Below, in pieces: positions 1-12,451 of a stretch of 64,000 bases of DNA (position 1 is the first letter of the stretch; every line of letters begins with the position of its first letter). The stretch is taken from NCBI RefSeq assembly GCF_000172075.1, contig NZ_ABIC01000011.1:48571-112570 (forward strand), in the 5' to 3' direction. Under the pieces are notes generated by a model. The model saw only the letters and a program-made list of their open reading frames with translations, ran no database searches and was not told where the DNA came from. The position numbers were made by a program, and so were the translations under genes. Origin of the DNA: Shewanella benthica KT99. GTDB taxonomy: Bacteria > Pseudomonadota > Gammaproteobacteria > Enterobacterales > Shewanellaceae.

Positions 1-284
1 GTCGGGGTCTCTTTACCGGGAATGCGTACGCCAAACCACTGCTCAGTGATCGCATTTTTATCCTTCTGACCCGCATAGGTTACCTCTTTAGGATGAACAT
101 GGGCAAAACCAGATAATATCTTAACCACATCGGCAGTATTGAGCCCCTCTTTACGTATATGTAGCAGATGGTGCTCTCCCTCCCCGTAGACTGAAGGGCA
201 TATTTCCTGCACATGAATCGCTATTTGCGTACGAAGATCGGCCTTGGATGCTGGTTTACCATGTAAATAATGCAGTTCTATCAT
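1..284 (-). CDS. truD: tRNA pseudouridine(13) synthase TruD, N-terminal part (cut by window edge)
   Basis: Only the first 94 or so codons lie in the window; the gene runs off the left edge. TruD makes pseudouridine at position 13 of tRNA-Glu and some other tRNAs in the cytoplasm. The translation starts MIELHYLHGKPASKADLRTQ and contains GEGEHHLLHIRKEGLNTADV followed by TYAGQKDKNAITEQWFG. The latter is the TruD active-site motif (A-G-x-K-D-x-x-A/G-V/I-T), whose Asp is catalytic in the family. An in-frame GTG lies two codons upstream (290) and could be the start instead. The gene follows ispF, the usual order in Shewanella and enterobacteria. Identification is from motif and order; the C-terminal half is not visible. 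Confidence 0.93.
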   Translation of the reverse strand, partial: MIELHYLHGKPASKADLRTQIAIHVQEICPSVYGEGEHHLLHIRKEGLNTADVVKILSGFAHVHPKEVTYAGQKDKNAITEQWFGVRIPGKETP

Positions 285-331
285 GATCACTCTTATTCTC
301 TAATTGGGTCAATCGAGTCTGTTGGGAAAAC

Positions 332-817
332 TTATATGGCTATCTTAGTGACCAATACGACGGCTTCGACGGCAATACCCTCTTTACGACCGGTAAAGCC
401 TAGCTTCTCGGTCGTGGTTGCCTTAACATTGATATTATCTATGCTGGTCTCTAAGTCTTGGCTTAGCACTTCACGAATAGCTTCTATGTGGGGCGCCATT
501 TTGGGTGCTTGAGCGATAATAGTGACATCCAGGTTGCCAATCTCAAAGCCTTTATCCCTTGCCAAGGTGTAGCAATGACGCAAAAGCTGACGACTGTCGG
601 CTCCTTTAAATTTTTCCTCGGTATCGGGAAAGTGTTTGCCAATATCCCCCAAGGCGACCGAGCCTAAGATAGCATCGGATATGGCGTGCAGCACCACATC
701 GCCATCAGAATGTGCAATTAAGCCTAACTCATAGGGGACATGCACACCGCCTAGCAATAATGGGGCATCGCCACCAAATTTATGTACGTCAAAACCATGG
801 CCTATGCGTATATTCAT
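332..817 (-). CDS. ispF: 2-C-methyl-D-erythritol 2,4-cyclodiphosphate synthase IspF
   Basis: IspF carries out the fifth step of the MEP isoprenoid pathway, cyclising CDP-methylerythritol 2-phosphate to MEcPP with release of CMP. At 161 residues it has the normal length. The metal ligands are visible as Asp10 and His12 in GHGFDVHKF and His44 in [11 protein letters not shown]. Further family motifs are DIGKHFPDT and [15 protein letters not shown] near the C-terminus. The gene follows ispD with a gap of about 95 bases and precedes truD, so the three probably share a transcript. In many proteobacteria ispD and ispF are adjacent or fused; here they are separate. Confidence 0.97.
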   Translation of the reverse strand: MNIRIGHGFDVHKFGGDAPLLLGGVHVPYELGLIAHSDGDVVLHAISDAILGSVALGDIGKHFPDTEEKFKGADSRQLLRHCYTLARDKGFEIGNLDVTIIAQAPKMAPHIEAIREVLSQDLETSIDNINVKATTTEKLGFTGRKEGIAVEAVVLVTKIAI

Positions 818-911
818 TGTTCATTCCATTTAGCGTATTCAATTAACACCACAAGATAATCTAGATTATCCATTGAGATTATTCCCAGTCAGTTTCCGGG
901 CCATTAGCCAT

Positions 912-1613
912 CTAGTTTTCCACTTCAGCTTGGCGCAGAAAGAGTTCAGCCAATCGAAGATCGTCCGGGTGGGTGATCTTGATATTATCGGCTCTACCCG
1001 TCACGAGTCCCGGTGCGATTCCGGCCCATTCCATGGCAGAAGCTTCGTCGGTGATGTTGACTTTCACCTCCAAGGCTTGGGTTAAATTATCTCTGAGGGA
1101 TACCAGAGGAAAAAGCTGTGGGGTGAGGGCATGCCATAACTGCTCACGACATACGGTCTGTTCAATACATCCCTGTTTATCCCCTCTCTTCATGGTATCT
1201 CGAACGGGTGAGGCTAAGATGGCGCCCTGGGGAAATAAGCCTCTCGAATCGATAAGCTTATCGATATCGCTATGAGTCAAACAGGGACGAGCCGCATCAT
1301 GTACCATAGCCCAACCCTCTCCATCGACTCGATTCAGGCACGCCAAGACTGAGTCCGCCCGTTCTTCACCACCGACAACGCTGAGCAATTTTGGGTGTCT
1401 AGCCTCAGGTAGAGAGGAGAAATAACTATCTTGTGGATGCAGCGCTAGGATCACACGGTCGATTCTAGGATGAGTGAGGAGCACTTGTAAGGTTAAAGAT
1501 AGAATTGGCTTACCGGCTATTTTTAGGTACTGCTTAGGAACGTCGGCTCCCATGCGGCGGCCTATACCGGCAGCAGGAACGATGGCGACAATCTTTTCTT
1601 TGAAATCATTCAT
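912..1613 (-). CDS. ispD: 2-C-methyl-D-erythritol 4-phosphate cytidylyltransferase IspD
   Basis: IspD transfers CMP from CTP to 2-C-methyl-D-erythritol 4-phosphate, the third MEP-pathway step. The 233-residue protein opens with the nucleotidyltransferase signature VPAAGIGRRMGADVPKQYL, where the glycine-rich loop and Lys bind CTP. Later it shows VHDAARPC and the substrate-binding NITDEASAMEW. Length and motifs match the family. It lies between ftsB and ispF on the minus strand, 36 bases downstream of the ftsB stop, and is probably co-transcribed with both. Nothing in it looks degenerate. Confidence 0.97.
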   Translation of the reverse strand: MNDFKEKIVAIVPAAGIGRRMGADVPKQYLKIAGKPILSLTLQVLLTHPRIDRVILALHPQDSYFSSLPEARHPKLLSVVGGEERADSVLACLNRVDGEGWAMVHDAARPCLTHSDIDKLIDSRGLFPQGAILASPVRDTMKRGDKQGCIEQTVCREQLWHALTPQLFPLVSLRDNLTQALEVKVNITDEASAMEWAGIAPGLVTGRADNIKITHPDDLRLAELFLRQAEVEN

Positions 1614-1649
1614 GAATAAATTTCTGCTTGTTTAAGATTAGGAAGTCAA

Positions 1650-1940
1650 TCAGTTTGCAGACTTTAGGCTGCCACCCACGACACGAAAAAATGTTTCACC
1701 TTCTTTTACCATACCCAGTTCATTTCGAGCCCGCTCTTCTAATGCTTCGGTGCCGCTGCGAAGATCGATTATCTCTTCCCGCAACACTTGATTGCGTGCA
1801 ACTAACTTGGCATTACCCTCTCGCTGAAGCGCTACCTGTTCGCGAAGTTCAACTGATCCAGGCAGACTATTCACGCCATACCATAACTGATACTGGAGTA
1901 CGCCTAACAAGCCGAACAATACAAATAAGAAACGTTTCAT
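1650..1940 (-). CDS. ftsB: Cell division protein FtsB
   Basis: FtsB is a small bitopic inner-membrane protein that, with FtsL and FtsQ, joins the divisome. The protein begins MKRFLFVLFGLLGVLQYQLW, a single transmembrane segment. A periplasmic leucine-zipper-like coiled coil follows (roughly residues 28-65, with repeated L/V heptads around NAKLVARNQVLREEI), then the conserved ERARNELGMVKEGETFFRVV. I chose the ATG at 1940 (96 residues) because the membrane segment starts there, as in E. coli FtsB. An in-frame GTG at 1961 would add seven residues. The gene sits downstream of eno behind the eno terminator, the usual neighbourhood. Confidence 0.93.
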   Translation of the reverse strand: MKRFLFVLFGLLGVLQYQLWYGVNSLPGSVELREQVALQREGNAKLVARNQVLREEIIDLRSGTEALEERARNELGMVKEGETFFRVVGGSLKSAN

Positions 1941-1980
1941 TGCATACCAATTATTCGACACTCAGCCGAGATAATACAAC

Positions 1981-2009
1981 AAAAAAGGCCACCCAGTGGT
2001 GACCTTTTC
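1981..2009 (-). terminator. Rho-independent terminator after eno
   Basis: Read on the minus strand, an 11-bp stem (AAAAGGTCACC paired with GGTGGCCTTTT, one G-U-type mismatch) with a short loop is followed by a run of T. It begins about 85 bases after the eno stop and precedes ftsB, so it should end or attenuate eno transcripts. Confidence 0.75.
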
Positions 2010-2093
2010 ATTAATAGCGACAATTTAACCTGGCTTACTGACTCATTCTATCGAGAGCGTATCTCGGTTCTTGAATGATCAGCGAGCCGATTA

Positions 2094-3398
<1,305 letters not shown>

Positions 3399-3471
3399 TT
3401 AAGTTTAAAAATAAAATAAAAAATATAATATAACTGAAATTTGTTCATCCAAATTTACATCATCAGAAAAC

Positions 3472-3506
3472 AAAAAAGCCGCTTCCAAAATTTGGAAGCG
3501 GCTTAA
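3472..3506 (-). terminator. Rho-independent terminator after pyrG
   Basis: On the minus strand AAGCCGCTTCCAAA pairs perfectly with TTTGGAAGCGGCTT and is followed by TTTTT. It starts about 10 bases after the pyrG stop. It separates pyrG from eno, so eno should have its own promoter in the AT-rich 3387-3470 interval. Confidence 0.9.
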
Positions 3507-3516
3507 TGTCACTGAT

Positions 3517-5268
<1,752 letters not shown>

Positions 5269-5820
5269 CTATTTGTGCACTTCATTCCGCTTAACTTGAT
5301 CCCAGTAGCCATCAAGCTCGATTAAGCTGTGTTCTTCCATCGACTTACCGCTCTTGCTCGCTAATGTTTCGACGCCTCTGAAACGTCGTTCAAACTTTGC
5401 ATTTGCCTGACGTAGGGCCTGTTCAGGTTCAATGCCTAAGTGACGAGCCAAATTAGTCACGGCAAACAGCAGATCGCCCATCTCATCTTGTATCTTCTCT
5501 TGTATCGGTTTATCTAACCTGACCTCATGCAGAACTTCGCCGATCTCCTCATGAATTTTATCTACCACAGGGCCGAGATCATCCCAGTCGAACCCGACTC
5601 CCGCGACGCGTTGCTGAATTTTAACCGAGCGAGTCAGTGCTGGTAAGGCAAGCGGAATATTATCCAATACCGAATGAAGGGATTTATCCTTGCGCTCTTT
5701 GGCTTTTATGCTTGCCCAATGTTGCTTCACTTGCTCGGCACTCGCCTCTTTGAGAGAGCCAAACACATCCAGCAGAGGTTGAATATCACTGTTTTTCATC
5801 TTAATCCCGTATAAATCCAA
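5269..5820 (-). CDS. mazG: MazG nucleoside triphosphate pyrophosphohydrolase, internally deleted (N-terminal domain missing)
   Basis: MazG hydrolyses NTPs to NMP and pyrophosphate and helps restrain ppGpp-linked starvation responses. The usual enterobacterial-type protein is about 263 residues with two MazG domains; this one has 183 (TTG start) or 176 (ATG at 5799). The C-terminal catalytic domain looks intact, with KIHEEIGEVLHEV and DEMGDLLFAVTNLARHLG supplying the metal-binding Glu/Asp residues. The N-terminus reads IQPLLDVFGSLKEAS. It looks as if the first residues (QPLLD) were joined in frame to the linker that normally follows the HPHVFG motif, with the whole first domain lost. A good ribosome-binding site (GAGGAAG) lies 6 bases before the TTG at 5820, directly after the relA stop. 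Confidence 0.88.
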   Translation of the reverse strand: MDLYGIKMKNSDIQPLLDVFGSLKEASAEQVKQHWASIKAKERKDKSLHSVLDNIPLALPALTRSVKIQQRVAGVGFDWDDLGPVVDKIHEEIGEVLHEVRLDKPIQEKIQDEMGDLLFAVTNLARHLGIEPEQALRQANAKFERRFRGVETLASKSGKSMEEHSLIELDGYWDQVKRNEVHK

Positions 5821-5837
5821 ATTAAACTTCCTCAGGA

Positions 5838-8042
5838 TTATAAACGTCTGGCTTCACTCACGCCTTGCACCTGATTAATTTTCGCCAGTACCTTAGATAA
5901 CCCATCGAGATTATACAATTCTAGCTCGAGTTCGATCGCCGCCGTCTGGGTCTTAACATCCGATGATGTGCTCATCGCCATCACATGGGTTTTCTCGGCG
6001 GCGAGTACCGAGGTCAAATCACGTAACAAACCCGAACGGTCATGGGCGATGATCCGCAAGCGGATCTTATAGCCGCCGGAGTAGTTCTCTCCCCACACGA
6101 CATCGACAGTACGTTCAGGATAGGCGCGAATTAACTCTTTGACCTGATCACAATCGGCCATGTGCACCGAGATCCCGCGGCCCTTAGTGATGAAACCAAA
6201 GATCTCATCCCCGGGTACCGGCTGGCAACAACGGGCGATATGACTCATCAAGTTGCCCACACCACTCACTTCAACCTGGCCCTTACCTTTCTTTCCCGCC
6301 TTACTCTGACTCTTTTTAACCAGATCTTCGACCGCTTCCTCATCGGATAGCTCATGCTTACGCATCTGGCTCTGTACATGGTTAACCACCTGGTTGAGCC
6401 TGACATCTCCGCCACCAATCGCGGCTAAAAGGTCATCCATGCTCACCATATTAAACCGCTCGACTGCACTTTGAGCGTCTTTGAGTTTGAGTCCCACACG
6501 TGAAAGCTCAGTTTCCATCATCTCACGGCCGGCGGCAATGTTCTTGTCTCTGTCTTGCTGTTTAAACCAATGCTGAATTTTAGAGCGGGCTCGGGATGAA
6601 CGAATGTAACCTAAGTGTGGATTTAGCCAGTCACGCTTGGGGTTAGGCTGCTTAGAGGTGATAATTTCGATGCGCTCGCCCGTTTCCACCTGATAGGTAA
6701 AAGGCACGATGCGGCCATCGACTTTTGCCCCTATACACTTATGTCCCACATGGGAATGAATATAGTAGGCGAAATCAAGTACGGTCGAACCAAGCGGCAG
6801 GTCGACCACCTCACCACTGGGGGTAAACACATAGACCCTGTCTTCGAAGACTTGGCTGCGAACCTCTTCGACTAGATTGCCACTCTCGGCCACATCCTCT
6901 TGCCACTGCAAGATCTTACGCAGCCAGTTAATCTTCTCTTCATAGCCCGTCTGCTTACCTCCGCTGGTGCCCTCTTTATATTTCCAGTGAGCGGCGACTC
7001 CGAGCTCGGCATCTTCATGCATCTGCTCGGTGCGGATCTGGATCTCGACGGTTTTCCCCTCGGGACCCACAACTATGGTATGGATAGACTGATAACCGTT
7101 GGGTTTAGGATTAGCGACATAATCGTCGAACTCCCGGGGAATATGATGCCACAGCGTGTGTACCACACCTAAAGCCCCATAACAGTCCTGCAGCCTATCG
7201 GTGACAATCCGCACGGCACGCACATCGAACAGTTCATCGAACTTAAGATCTTTACCCTTCATCTTCTTCCAGATGCTATAGATATGCTTAGGGCGGCCAT
7301 ACACCTTGGCCCTGATGTGATCTTTATCTAATCTGGCTTGCAGTTGGCCGACAAAATTATCGATGAATATCTCACGATCCAAGCGCTTACCATCTAGCTG
7401 TTTGGCGATATCTTTATAAGTTTGAGGATGAAGATAACGAAATGAAATATCTTCCAACTCCCACTTCAGTTGGCCGATCCCGAGTCTGTTGGCCAGAGGC
7501 GCATAGATATCGGCAATTTCACGGGCCAAGAGCACGCGCGTCTCTTCATCGGCATTCTTCACTTCTCTGAGCAGACAAATACGTTCGGCAAGCTTGATCA
7601 CCACGGCGCGGACATCTTCCACCATGGCCAATAACATGCGGCGGATGTTATCTATCTGAGGCTCCGCTGCGCGGGACTGGTCGTTGATTTTCAATGCACC
7701 AATGGCATTCATGGTTTCAACACTGCGTACTAAGGTAGCGAGCCCTTTACCGAAAGACTCCTCCAGTGACTCCTTAGATAAGATGCCCGCATCATAGACC
7801 ACGAAGAGGACGGATGCCTGCAAGGTTTCGATATCCATGTTCAGAGGCGCGAGAATTTCTATCAACTCTCTGGCACGCTGGAGTAAATTAGTATCATTGC
7901 CGTGCTGCGACACCATGGTCTCAATCTGACGCAGCAGTTCGAGTAAAGATTGGGCTTCATCTGTATCACTGACGTAACGATTGACCCACTCTTCTAACTG
8001 AAAATTCGGATCACTAAAATGTGCCTCTCGAACTGATACCAT
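5838..8042 (-). CDS. relA: GTP pyrophosphokinase RelA, (p)ppGpp synthetase I
   Basis: RelA makes (p)ppGpp on stalled ribosomes during amino-acid starvation. The 734-residue protein has the long-RSH architecture. An N-terminal pseudo-hydrolase region (about 50-190) lacks the HD motif. The synthetase domain (about 240-360) shows SIWKKMKGK, FDELFDVRAVRIV and PNGYQSIHT. A TGS domain follows (VFTPSGEVVDLPLGSTVLDF, about 405-465), then a zinc-finger/helical region with HIARCCQPVPGDE and a C-terminal ACT domain (LRIIAHDRSGLLRDLTSVL). The start MVSVREAHFSDPNF is typical of Shewanella RelA as I recall it. It lies immediately upstream of mazG, which modulates its effects. Confidence 0.97.
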   Translation of the reverse strand: MVSVREAHFSDPNFQLEEWVNRYVSDTDEAQSLLELLRQIETMVSQHGNDTNLLQRARELIEILAPLNMDIETLQASVLFVVYDAGILSKESLEESFGKGLATLVRSVETMNAIGALKINDQSRAAEPQIDNIRRMLLAMVEDVRAVVIKLAERICLLREVKNADEETRVLLAREIADIYAPLANRLGIGQLKWELEDISFRYLHPQTYKDIAKQLDGKRLDREIFIDNFVGQLQARLDKDHIRAKVYGRPKHIYSIWKKMKGKDLKFDELFDVRAVRIVTDRLQDCYGALGVVHTLWHHIPREFDDYVANPKPNGYQSIHTIVVGPEGKTVEIQIRTEQMHEDAELGVAAHWKYKEGTSGGKQTGYEEKINWLRKILQWQEDVAESGNLVEEVRSQVFEDRVYVFTPSGEVVDLPLGSTVLDFAYYIHSHVGHKCIGAKVDGRIVPFTYQVETGERIEIITSKQPNPKRDWLNPHLGYIRSSRARSKIQHWFKQQDRDKNIAAGREMMETELSRVGLKLKDAQSAVERFNMVSMDDLLAAIGGGDVRLNQVVNHVQSQMRKHELSDEEAVEDLVKKSQSKAGKKGKGQVEVSGVGNLMSHIARCCQPVPGDEIFGFITKGRGISVHMADCDQVKELIRAYPERTVDVVWGENYSGGYKIRLRIIAHDRSGLLRDLTSVLAAEKTHVMAMSTSSDVKTQTAAIELELELYNLDGLSKVLAKINQVQGVSEARRL

Positions 8043-8184
8043 CTCAATAACATCCTTAACTTTAAATCTTAAAGTACGCTCAGGAATTTAATCCCTTCTC
8101 ACCGAAGGCCTATCTTGAACATTCCGCTTCTAATGTCAATTAACAAACCCTGACTCAAGCGTTAATTAGTTACCCATTATACAA

Positions 8185-9540
8185 TTAACTCAATTCAAAT
8201 AAGGCCATGGCCTCGATGTGATGGGTTTGAGGAAACATATCGATCAAACCTAATTTTGTTAACTTGTAACCATGCTTTAACAGACACTCACTGTCTCGTG
8301 CCAGACTCGCGGGATCGCATGAGACATAAACGATTGACTTAGGTTTCATCTTCTTCAGCCATTGCAGACTCTCGAAAGCCCCGGCTCTGGCTGGATCTAA
8401 CAGTAATTTATCCACTTTACCTAGCCAGGACTGTGTAGAAAGGTCGGCGCTAAGATCGGTATGAAAGAAAGACACCTTGTCTAATCCACTCAGTGTGGCA
8501 TTCATTCTGGCTTGTTGCACCATTTCAGGCACGCCTTCAACACCTATCACCTCGGCGCCTTTATTAGCCAGTGGCAGACTGAAGTTTCCGACACCACAGA
8601 AGAGATCTAACACCCGCTCATTGGCTTCGACGGATAACCAGTCCACGGCTTGATTGACCATGGCATTATTGATTTCGGCGTTGACCTGAACAAAACTTCC
8701 AGGAGTAAAACTCAGCTTAACCCCGTTATCCAGCTCATAATAGGGCAGTTCATCTGAGTCAAGGTCCAGCATTTTTGGCGTATCACAGATCAAGGTTAAG
8801 TCTGCATCATTGCCTTGTACTATCAGGCTAACCCCGTGACTGAGGGCAAATTCTCGTAATTTCTCGGTGTCTTTATCCGACATGGCTTTGGTCATTCGGA
8901 TCACGACAAAATGTCCATTATTGGCTTCGATGAGTTCGATATGACCCAAGGCTTTTTTACTCGAGAGCTGATTGAGCACCTTTGACAAAGGCAAGATGAG
9001 GTCTGACAGAGGCGTCGCCAGCACTGGACAATGCGCTATCTTAATGACTTGTTTACTCGCCTTAGCCCTGAAACCTAGCGTAGTGTGCTTAGTATTTCTA
9101 TCATAAAAAGTCGCGAGTCTGGCACGGCGTCTATAACCCCACTCTTTACCGATCAGTGCCGGCGCGAGCGTCTCAGCTTCAGCCTGTCCCAGTCTAGCCA
9201 TAAGACTGACTAAGGCATCTTGTTTATGGCTACGTTGCTTATCGATTACCAGATGTTGTAGGTCACAGCCACCACACTGGTCATAATGGGCACATTTGGG
9301 CGTGACTCGATCTGGGGACGGTGTGACTATCTGTTGCAATGTGGCACGAGCGTGGCGCTTCTTCTGCTCGGTCAATTGCCCTCTCACGCTCTCTCCCGGT
9401 AACGCCCCCGGCACGAAGATAATTTTGCCATCCTGATGAGCAATACCCGCACCCAAATGATCGAGGTGAGTCACCTCTAAGCTTATTTTAGCTGATACTT
9501 GCTTAGATCTATTTGGTTTTGCTTTAAAAAACTGTGCCAT
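8185..9540 (-). CDS. rlmD: 23S rRNA (uracil(1939)-C5)-methyltransferase RlmD
   Basis: RlmD (RumA) methylates U1939 of 23S rRNA with SAM. I chose the ATG at 9540 ([14 protein letters not shown], about 451 residues); the open frame has 11 further N-terminal codons without family support. After a TRAM-like N-terminal domain come iron-sulfur-cluster cysteines in [15 protein letters not shown] and a later Cys in AHCPVLA. The Rossmann SAM site is [16 protein letters not shown]. The catalytic Cys is in [13 protein letters not shown], and [15 protein letters not shown] ends the protein. It is divergent from barA and sits downstream of no other gene on its strand, so it has its own promoter in 9541-9637. 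Confidence 0.95.
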   Translation of the reverse strand: MAQFFKAKPNRSKQVSAKISLEVTHLDHLGAGIAHQDGKIIFVPGALPGESVRGQLTEQKKRHARATLQQIVTPSPDRVTPKCAHYDQCGGCDLQHLVIDKQRSHKQDALVSLMARLGQAEAETLAPALIGKEWGYRRRARLATFYDRNTKHTTLGFRAKASKQVIKIAHCPVLATPLSDLILPLSKVLNQLSSKKALGHIELIEANNGHFVVIRMTKAMSDKDTEKLREFALSHGVSLIVQGNDADLTLICDTPKMLDLDSDELPYYELDNGVKLSFTPGSFVQVNAEINNAMVNQAVDWLSVEANERVLDLFCGVGNFSLPLANKGAEVIGVEGVPEMVQQARMNATLSGLDKVSFFHTDLSADLSTQSWLGKVDKLLLDPARAGAFESLQWLKKMKPKSIVYVSCDPASLARDSECLLKHGYKLTKLGLIDMFPQTHHIEAMALFELS

Positions 9541-9637
9541 TGAGGCCTCTAAATCGATAATAATACTGGCCAAGACCGCCTATTCTCTGGCAGTCTAGTG
9601 ACACGTTTGTCAATAAACTGGTAGATTAGCTAACTTA

Positions 9638-12451
9638 ATGAATAACGCCGATAACATGACGAAATACAGTCTCCGCTCTTGGGTACTTGTACTCGCGTTA
9701 GCGCCGACGATTCTAGTTGGTGTTCTACTGGGCAGCTATTTTACCATAAATCGTTTCTATGAACTCGAACAAACTCTCATAGAGCAAGGCAGTAACATTA
9801 TTGAGCCACTGGCGATTGCTGCGGCCATTGGACTTGAGAACAATGACTTTGAAAGTACCAAAAAACTGATCACTGCCATCCAGCTAAATAAAGCCTCCTT
9901 AGTGCAGTTCATTGCCATTTTCGATACCAATAATCGTGTCATAGTCACCTCGCATCATTATAAAAATCATGAAATGATGCGCTACGATCTGCCTTTTAGC
10001 AGCCTGCTCAACACTCAGCTCGAGCAAGTCGGCGACAGCATAATACTGCGCACGCCTATTTTTTCATCCCATAATGAACTTCACCTTAATACCGATGAAA
10101 ACAGCGATACTGAACGCCTGGTCGCGATTAAGCTCGGCTACATAGCGATATTAGTCAATAAAGAGAATGCACTACTCGAGCAACATAGGGCCGCCGTTGC
10201 CGCATTTATTATCGTGTTAATCGGTGTTCAGCTGAATTTACTCTTCACCTTCAGACTGGTTAAAAACGTCACTCAGCCCATCACCGAGATGGTACGAGTC
10301 GTGGCTAAGATCCGTGAAGGCAAGCTCGATACCCGGGTGGACGGTAACTTGATCGGCGAGCTGGATCTGCTCAAACGAGGCATTAACGCCATGGCAGGTT
10401 CCTTGTCCGAATATCACGATGAGATGCAGCAGAATATCGATCAGGCGACATCGGATTTAAGGGAAACCTTGGAGCAGATCGAGATCCAGAATGTCGAGCT
10501 GGATCTCGCCAAGAAACGCGCGTTAGAGGCCAGTCGAATAAAATCAGAATTTCTGGCTAACATGTCGCATGAATTAAGGACTCCGCTCAACGGCGTCATA
10601 GGCTTTGCCAAACAGCTACTCAAAACGCCTCTGCATTCGAGTCAACAGGACTATGTCAACACCATAGAAAAAAGCGCGACTAACCTGTTGGGGAGCATCA
10701 ACGACATCTTGGATTTCTCGAAACTCGAAGCCGGGAAGATGGTATTAGAGAACATGCCATTCGCACTGAGAGAGACCTTAGACGATACCATCACCTTGTT
10801 ATCTAACAGTGCCCGTGACAAGGATATTGAATTAGTGGTCGATATCGACCCATCGATACCGGAAGACCTCTCCGGCGATGCGATGCGGTTTAGCCAGATC
10901 ATCACTAACCTGGTGGGAAATGCCATCAAATTCACCGAGAGTGGTAGTGTGCATTTAAAACTGCAACTGATAGAAGCGACCGATGACAAGGTCAAGCTAA
11001 GATGCGAAGTGATCGATACCGGGATTGGTATCGATGAGGATCAACAAGAACTGCTTTTTCAGGCATTTGGCCAGGCAGACTCATCCATTTCCCGTCGCTT
11101 TGGCGGCACGGGTCTTGGGCTTATCATCACTAAGCGACTGGTCAACCGTATGGGCGGCCAGATAGGCTGTCATTCGAAGCCTAATACGGGTTCAACCTTC
11201 TGGTTCACCCTCCCTCTCGGCACTAGCATATATCCAATAGGTCAGATCCAGTCAGTGGATAAACTGCTCAATAAGACTATCTTGTTGCTTGAATCCAGAG
11301 AGCGGTCTAACAACACCTTAGAACGTCAGGTAAGGCATTGGGGAATGCGGCTCACCAATATTCGATCCAGTGAGCAGCTGGCTCATCATTTCAGTCAGCA
11401 CGATACTTTTTATGATTACGCCCTGATCAGCAACAAGGGCCTGGACAAAGACGGTGATATGGCCTCACAGCTGGAAAAGATAAAATCCAGGTGTCGCTAT
11501 CTCATCTTTATCGGCGGAGATCTGGAGCATGAACTCCACAGCATCTTGCCCTTTGTCGATAAGCGGGTATCGGCGCCAATAGGTGAGAAGGTACTGGCTC
11601 AGATCTTGATTGATCCTCAACCTAACCCAGAAATCCAGCAACGACTCAAACAATACACGCCTCCCGAGCCTATTTCGAGAGAAGCCATGAGTGTACTGGC
11701 TGTGGATGATAATCCGGCAAACCTAAAGCTCATCGATACCTTGCTAAAGGAAGTCGTCAGTCAAGTCACGGTTGTCAATGGCGGTCAAGGCGCCATCAAG
11801 CAGGCTCAGGAGCGTAGTTTCGACCTTATATTCATGGATATACAGATGCCTGGCACAGATGGCTTCAGCGCCACTAAACAGATACGTCAGCACTCACTCA
11901 ATCGTAACACTCCTATCATAGCGATGACGGCACATACCATTGCCGAAGAGAGAGACCGAATCGAACACTGTGGTATGGACGGTTACTTACCTAAACCCAT
12001 AGATGAAACATCTCTTAGAAGTATCATAAGCCGCTGGAAGACCCGCCCCAGGTTCACTCACTTCGATCCGTTCACCTTAAATTGGGATCTGTGTTTGACC
12101 CAAGCAAACAATAAGACGGACTTAGCTCTGGATATGCTGCAAATGTTGGTGGACTCACTCCCTGAGACCAGAGCACAGCTGCAAGACTGTTTAGATAACT
12201 TCGATGAAAAACAGATGCTCACCACTGTACATAAACTACATGGCGCAAGTTGTTACTGCGGCGTACCCACGACACAGAAACTTTGCCATGAGATAGAATC
12301 GAGGTTAAAGCAAGGAATTGGTATCGCCAAGGTGGAACCTGAAATACTAGAGTTACTTGATGAACTAACTAAGGTAGAATCGGCGGTAAATCAAGTGTTA
12401 TCACAGTTATCAACGGATGTATTAGATGACAAACAAGCTCGGCTTCTTTAA
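9638..12451 (+). CDS. barA: Hybrid sensor histidine kinase BarA
   Basis: BarA is the tripartite sensor that phosphorylates UvrY and so drives the Csr small-RNA cascade. The 937-residue protein has a transmembrane segment at about 16-35, a periplasmic sensor region and a second membrane segment around 180-205. A HAMP domain follows, then the dimerisation/phospho-His box KSEFLANMSHELRTPLNG. The ATPase domain shows the N box NLVGNAIKFTE and G boxes. The receiver has acidic pair VDDNPAN and phospho-Asp in FMDIQMPGTDG. A C-terminal Hpt domain has its His in VHKLHGASCYCG. An in-frame ATG at 9656 (MTKYSLRSW) matches the E. coli start better than 9638. The last 26 bases overlap the next gene. Confidence 0.95.
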   Translation: MNNADNMTKYSLRSWVLVLALAPTILVGVLLGSYFTINRFYELEQTLIEQGSNIIEPLAIAAAIGLENNDFESTKKLITAIQLNKASLVQFIAIFDTNNRVIVTSHHYKNHEMMRYDLPFSSLLNTQLEQVGDSIILRTPIFSSHNELHLNTDENSDTERLVAIKLGYIAILVNKENALLEQHRAAVAAFIIVLIGVQLNLLFTFRLVKNVTQPITEMVRVVAKIREGKLDTRVDGNLIGELDLLKRGINAMAGSLSEYHDEMQQNIDQATSDLRETLEQIEIQNVELDLAKKRALEASRIKSEFLANMSHELRTPLNGVIGFAKQLLKTPLHSSQQDYVNTIEKSATNLLGSINDILDFSKLEAGKMVLENMPFALRETLDDTITLLSNSARDKDIELVVDIDPSIPEDLSGDAMRFSQIITNLVGNAIKFTESGSVHLKLQLIEATDDKVKLRCEVIDTGIGIDEDQQELLFQAFGQADSSISRRFGGTGLGLIITKRLVNRMGGQIGCHSKPNTGSTFWFTLPLGTSIYPIGQIQSVDKLLNKTILLLESRERSNNTLERQVRHWGMRLTNIRSSEQLAHHFSQHDTFYDYALISNKGLDKDGDMASQLEKIKSRCRYLIFIGGDLEHELHSILPFVDKRVSAPIGEKVLAQILIDPQPNPEIQQRLKQYTPPEPISREAMSVLAVDDNPANLKLIDTLLKEVVSQVTVVNGGQGAIKQAQERSFDLIFMDIQMPGTDGFSATKQIRQHSLNRNTPIIAMTAHTIAEERDRIEHCGMDGYLPKPIDETSLRSIISRWKTRPRFTHFDPFTLNWDLCLTQANNKTDLALDMLQMLVDSLPETRAQLQDCLDNFDEKQMLTTVHKLHGASCYCGVPTTQKLCHEIESRLKQGIGIAKVEPEILELLDELTKVESAVNQVLSQLSTDVLDDKQARLL

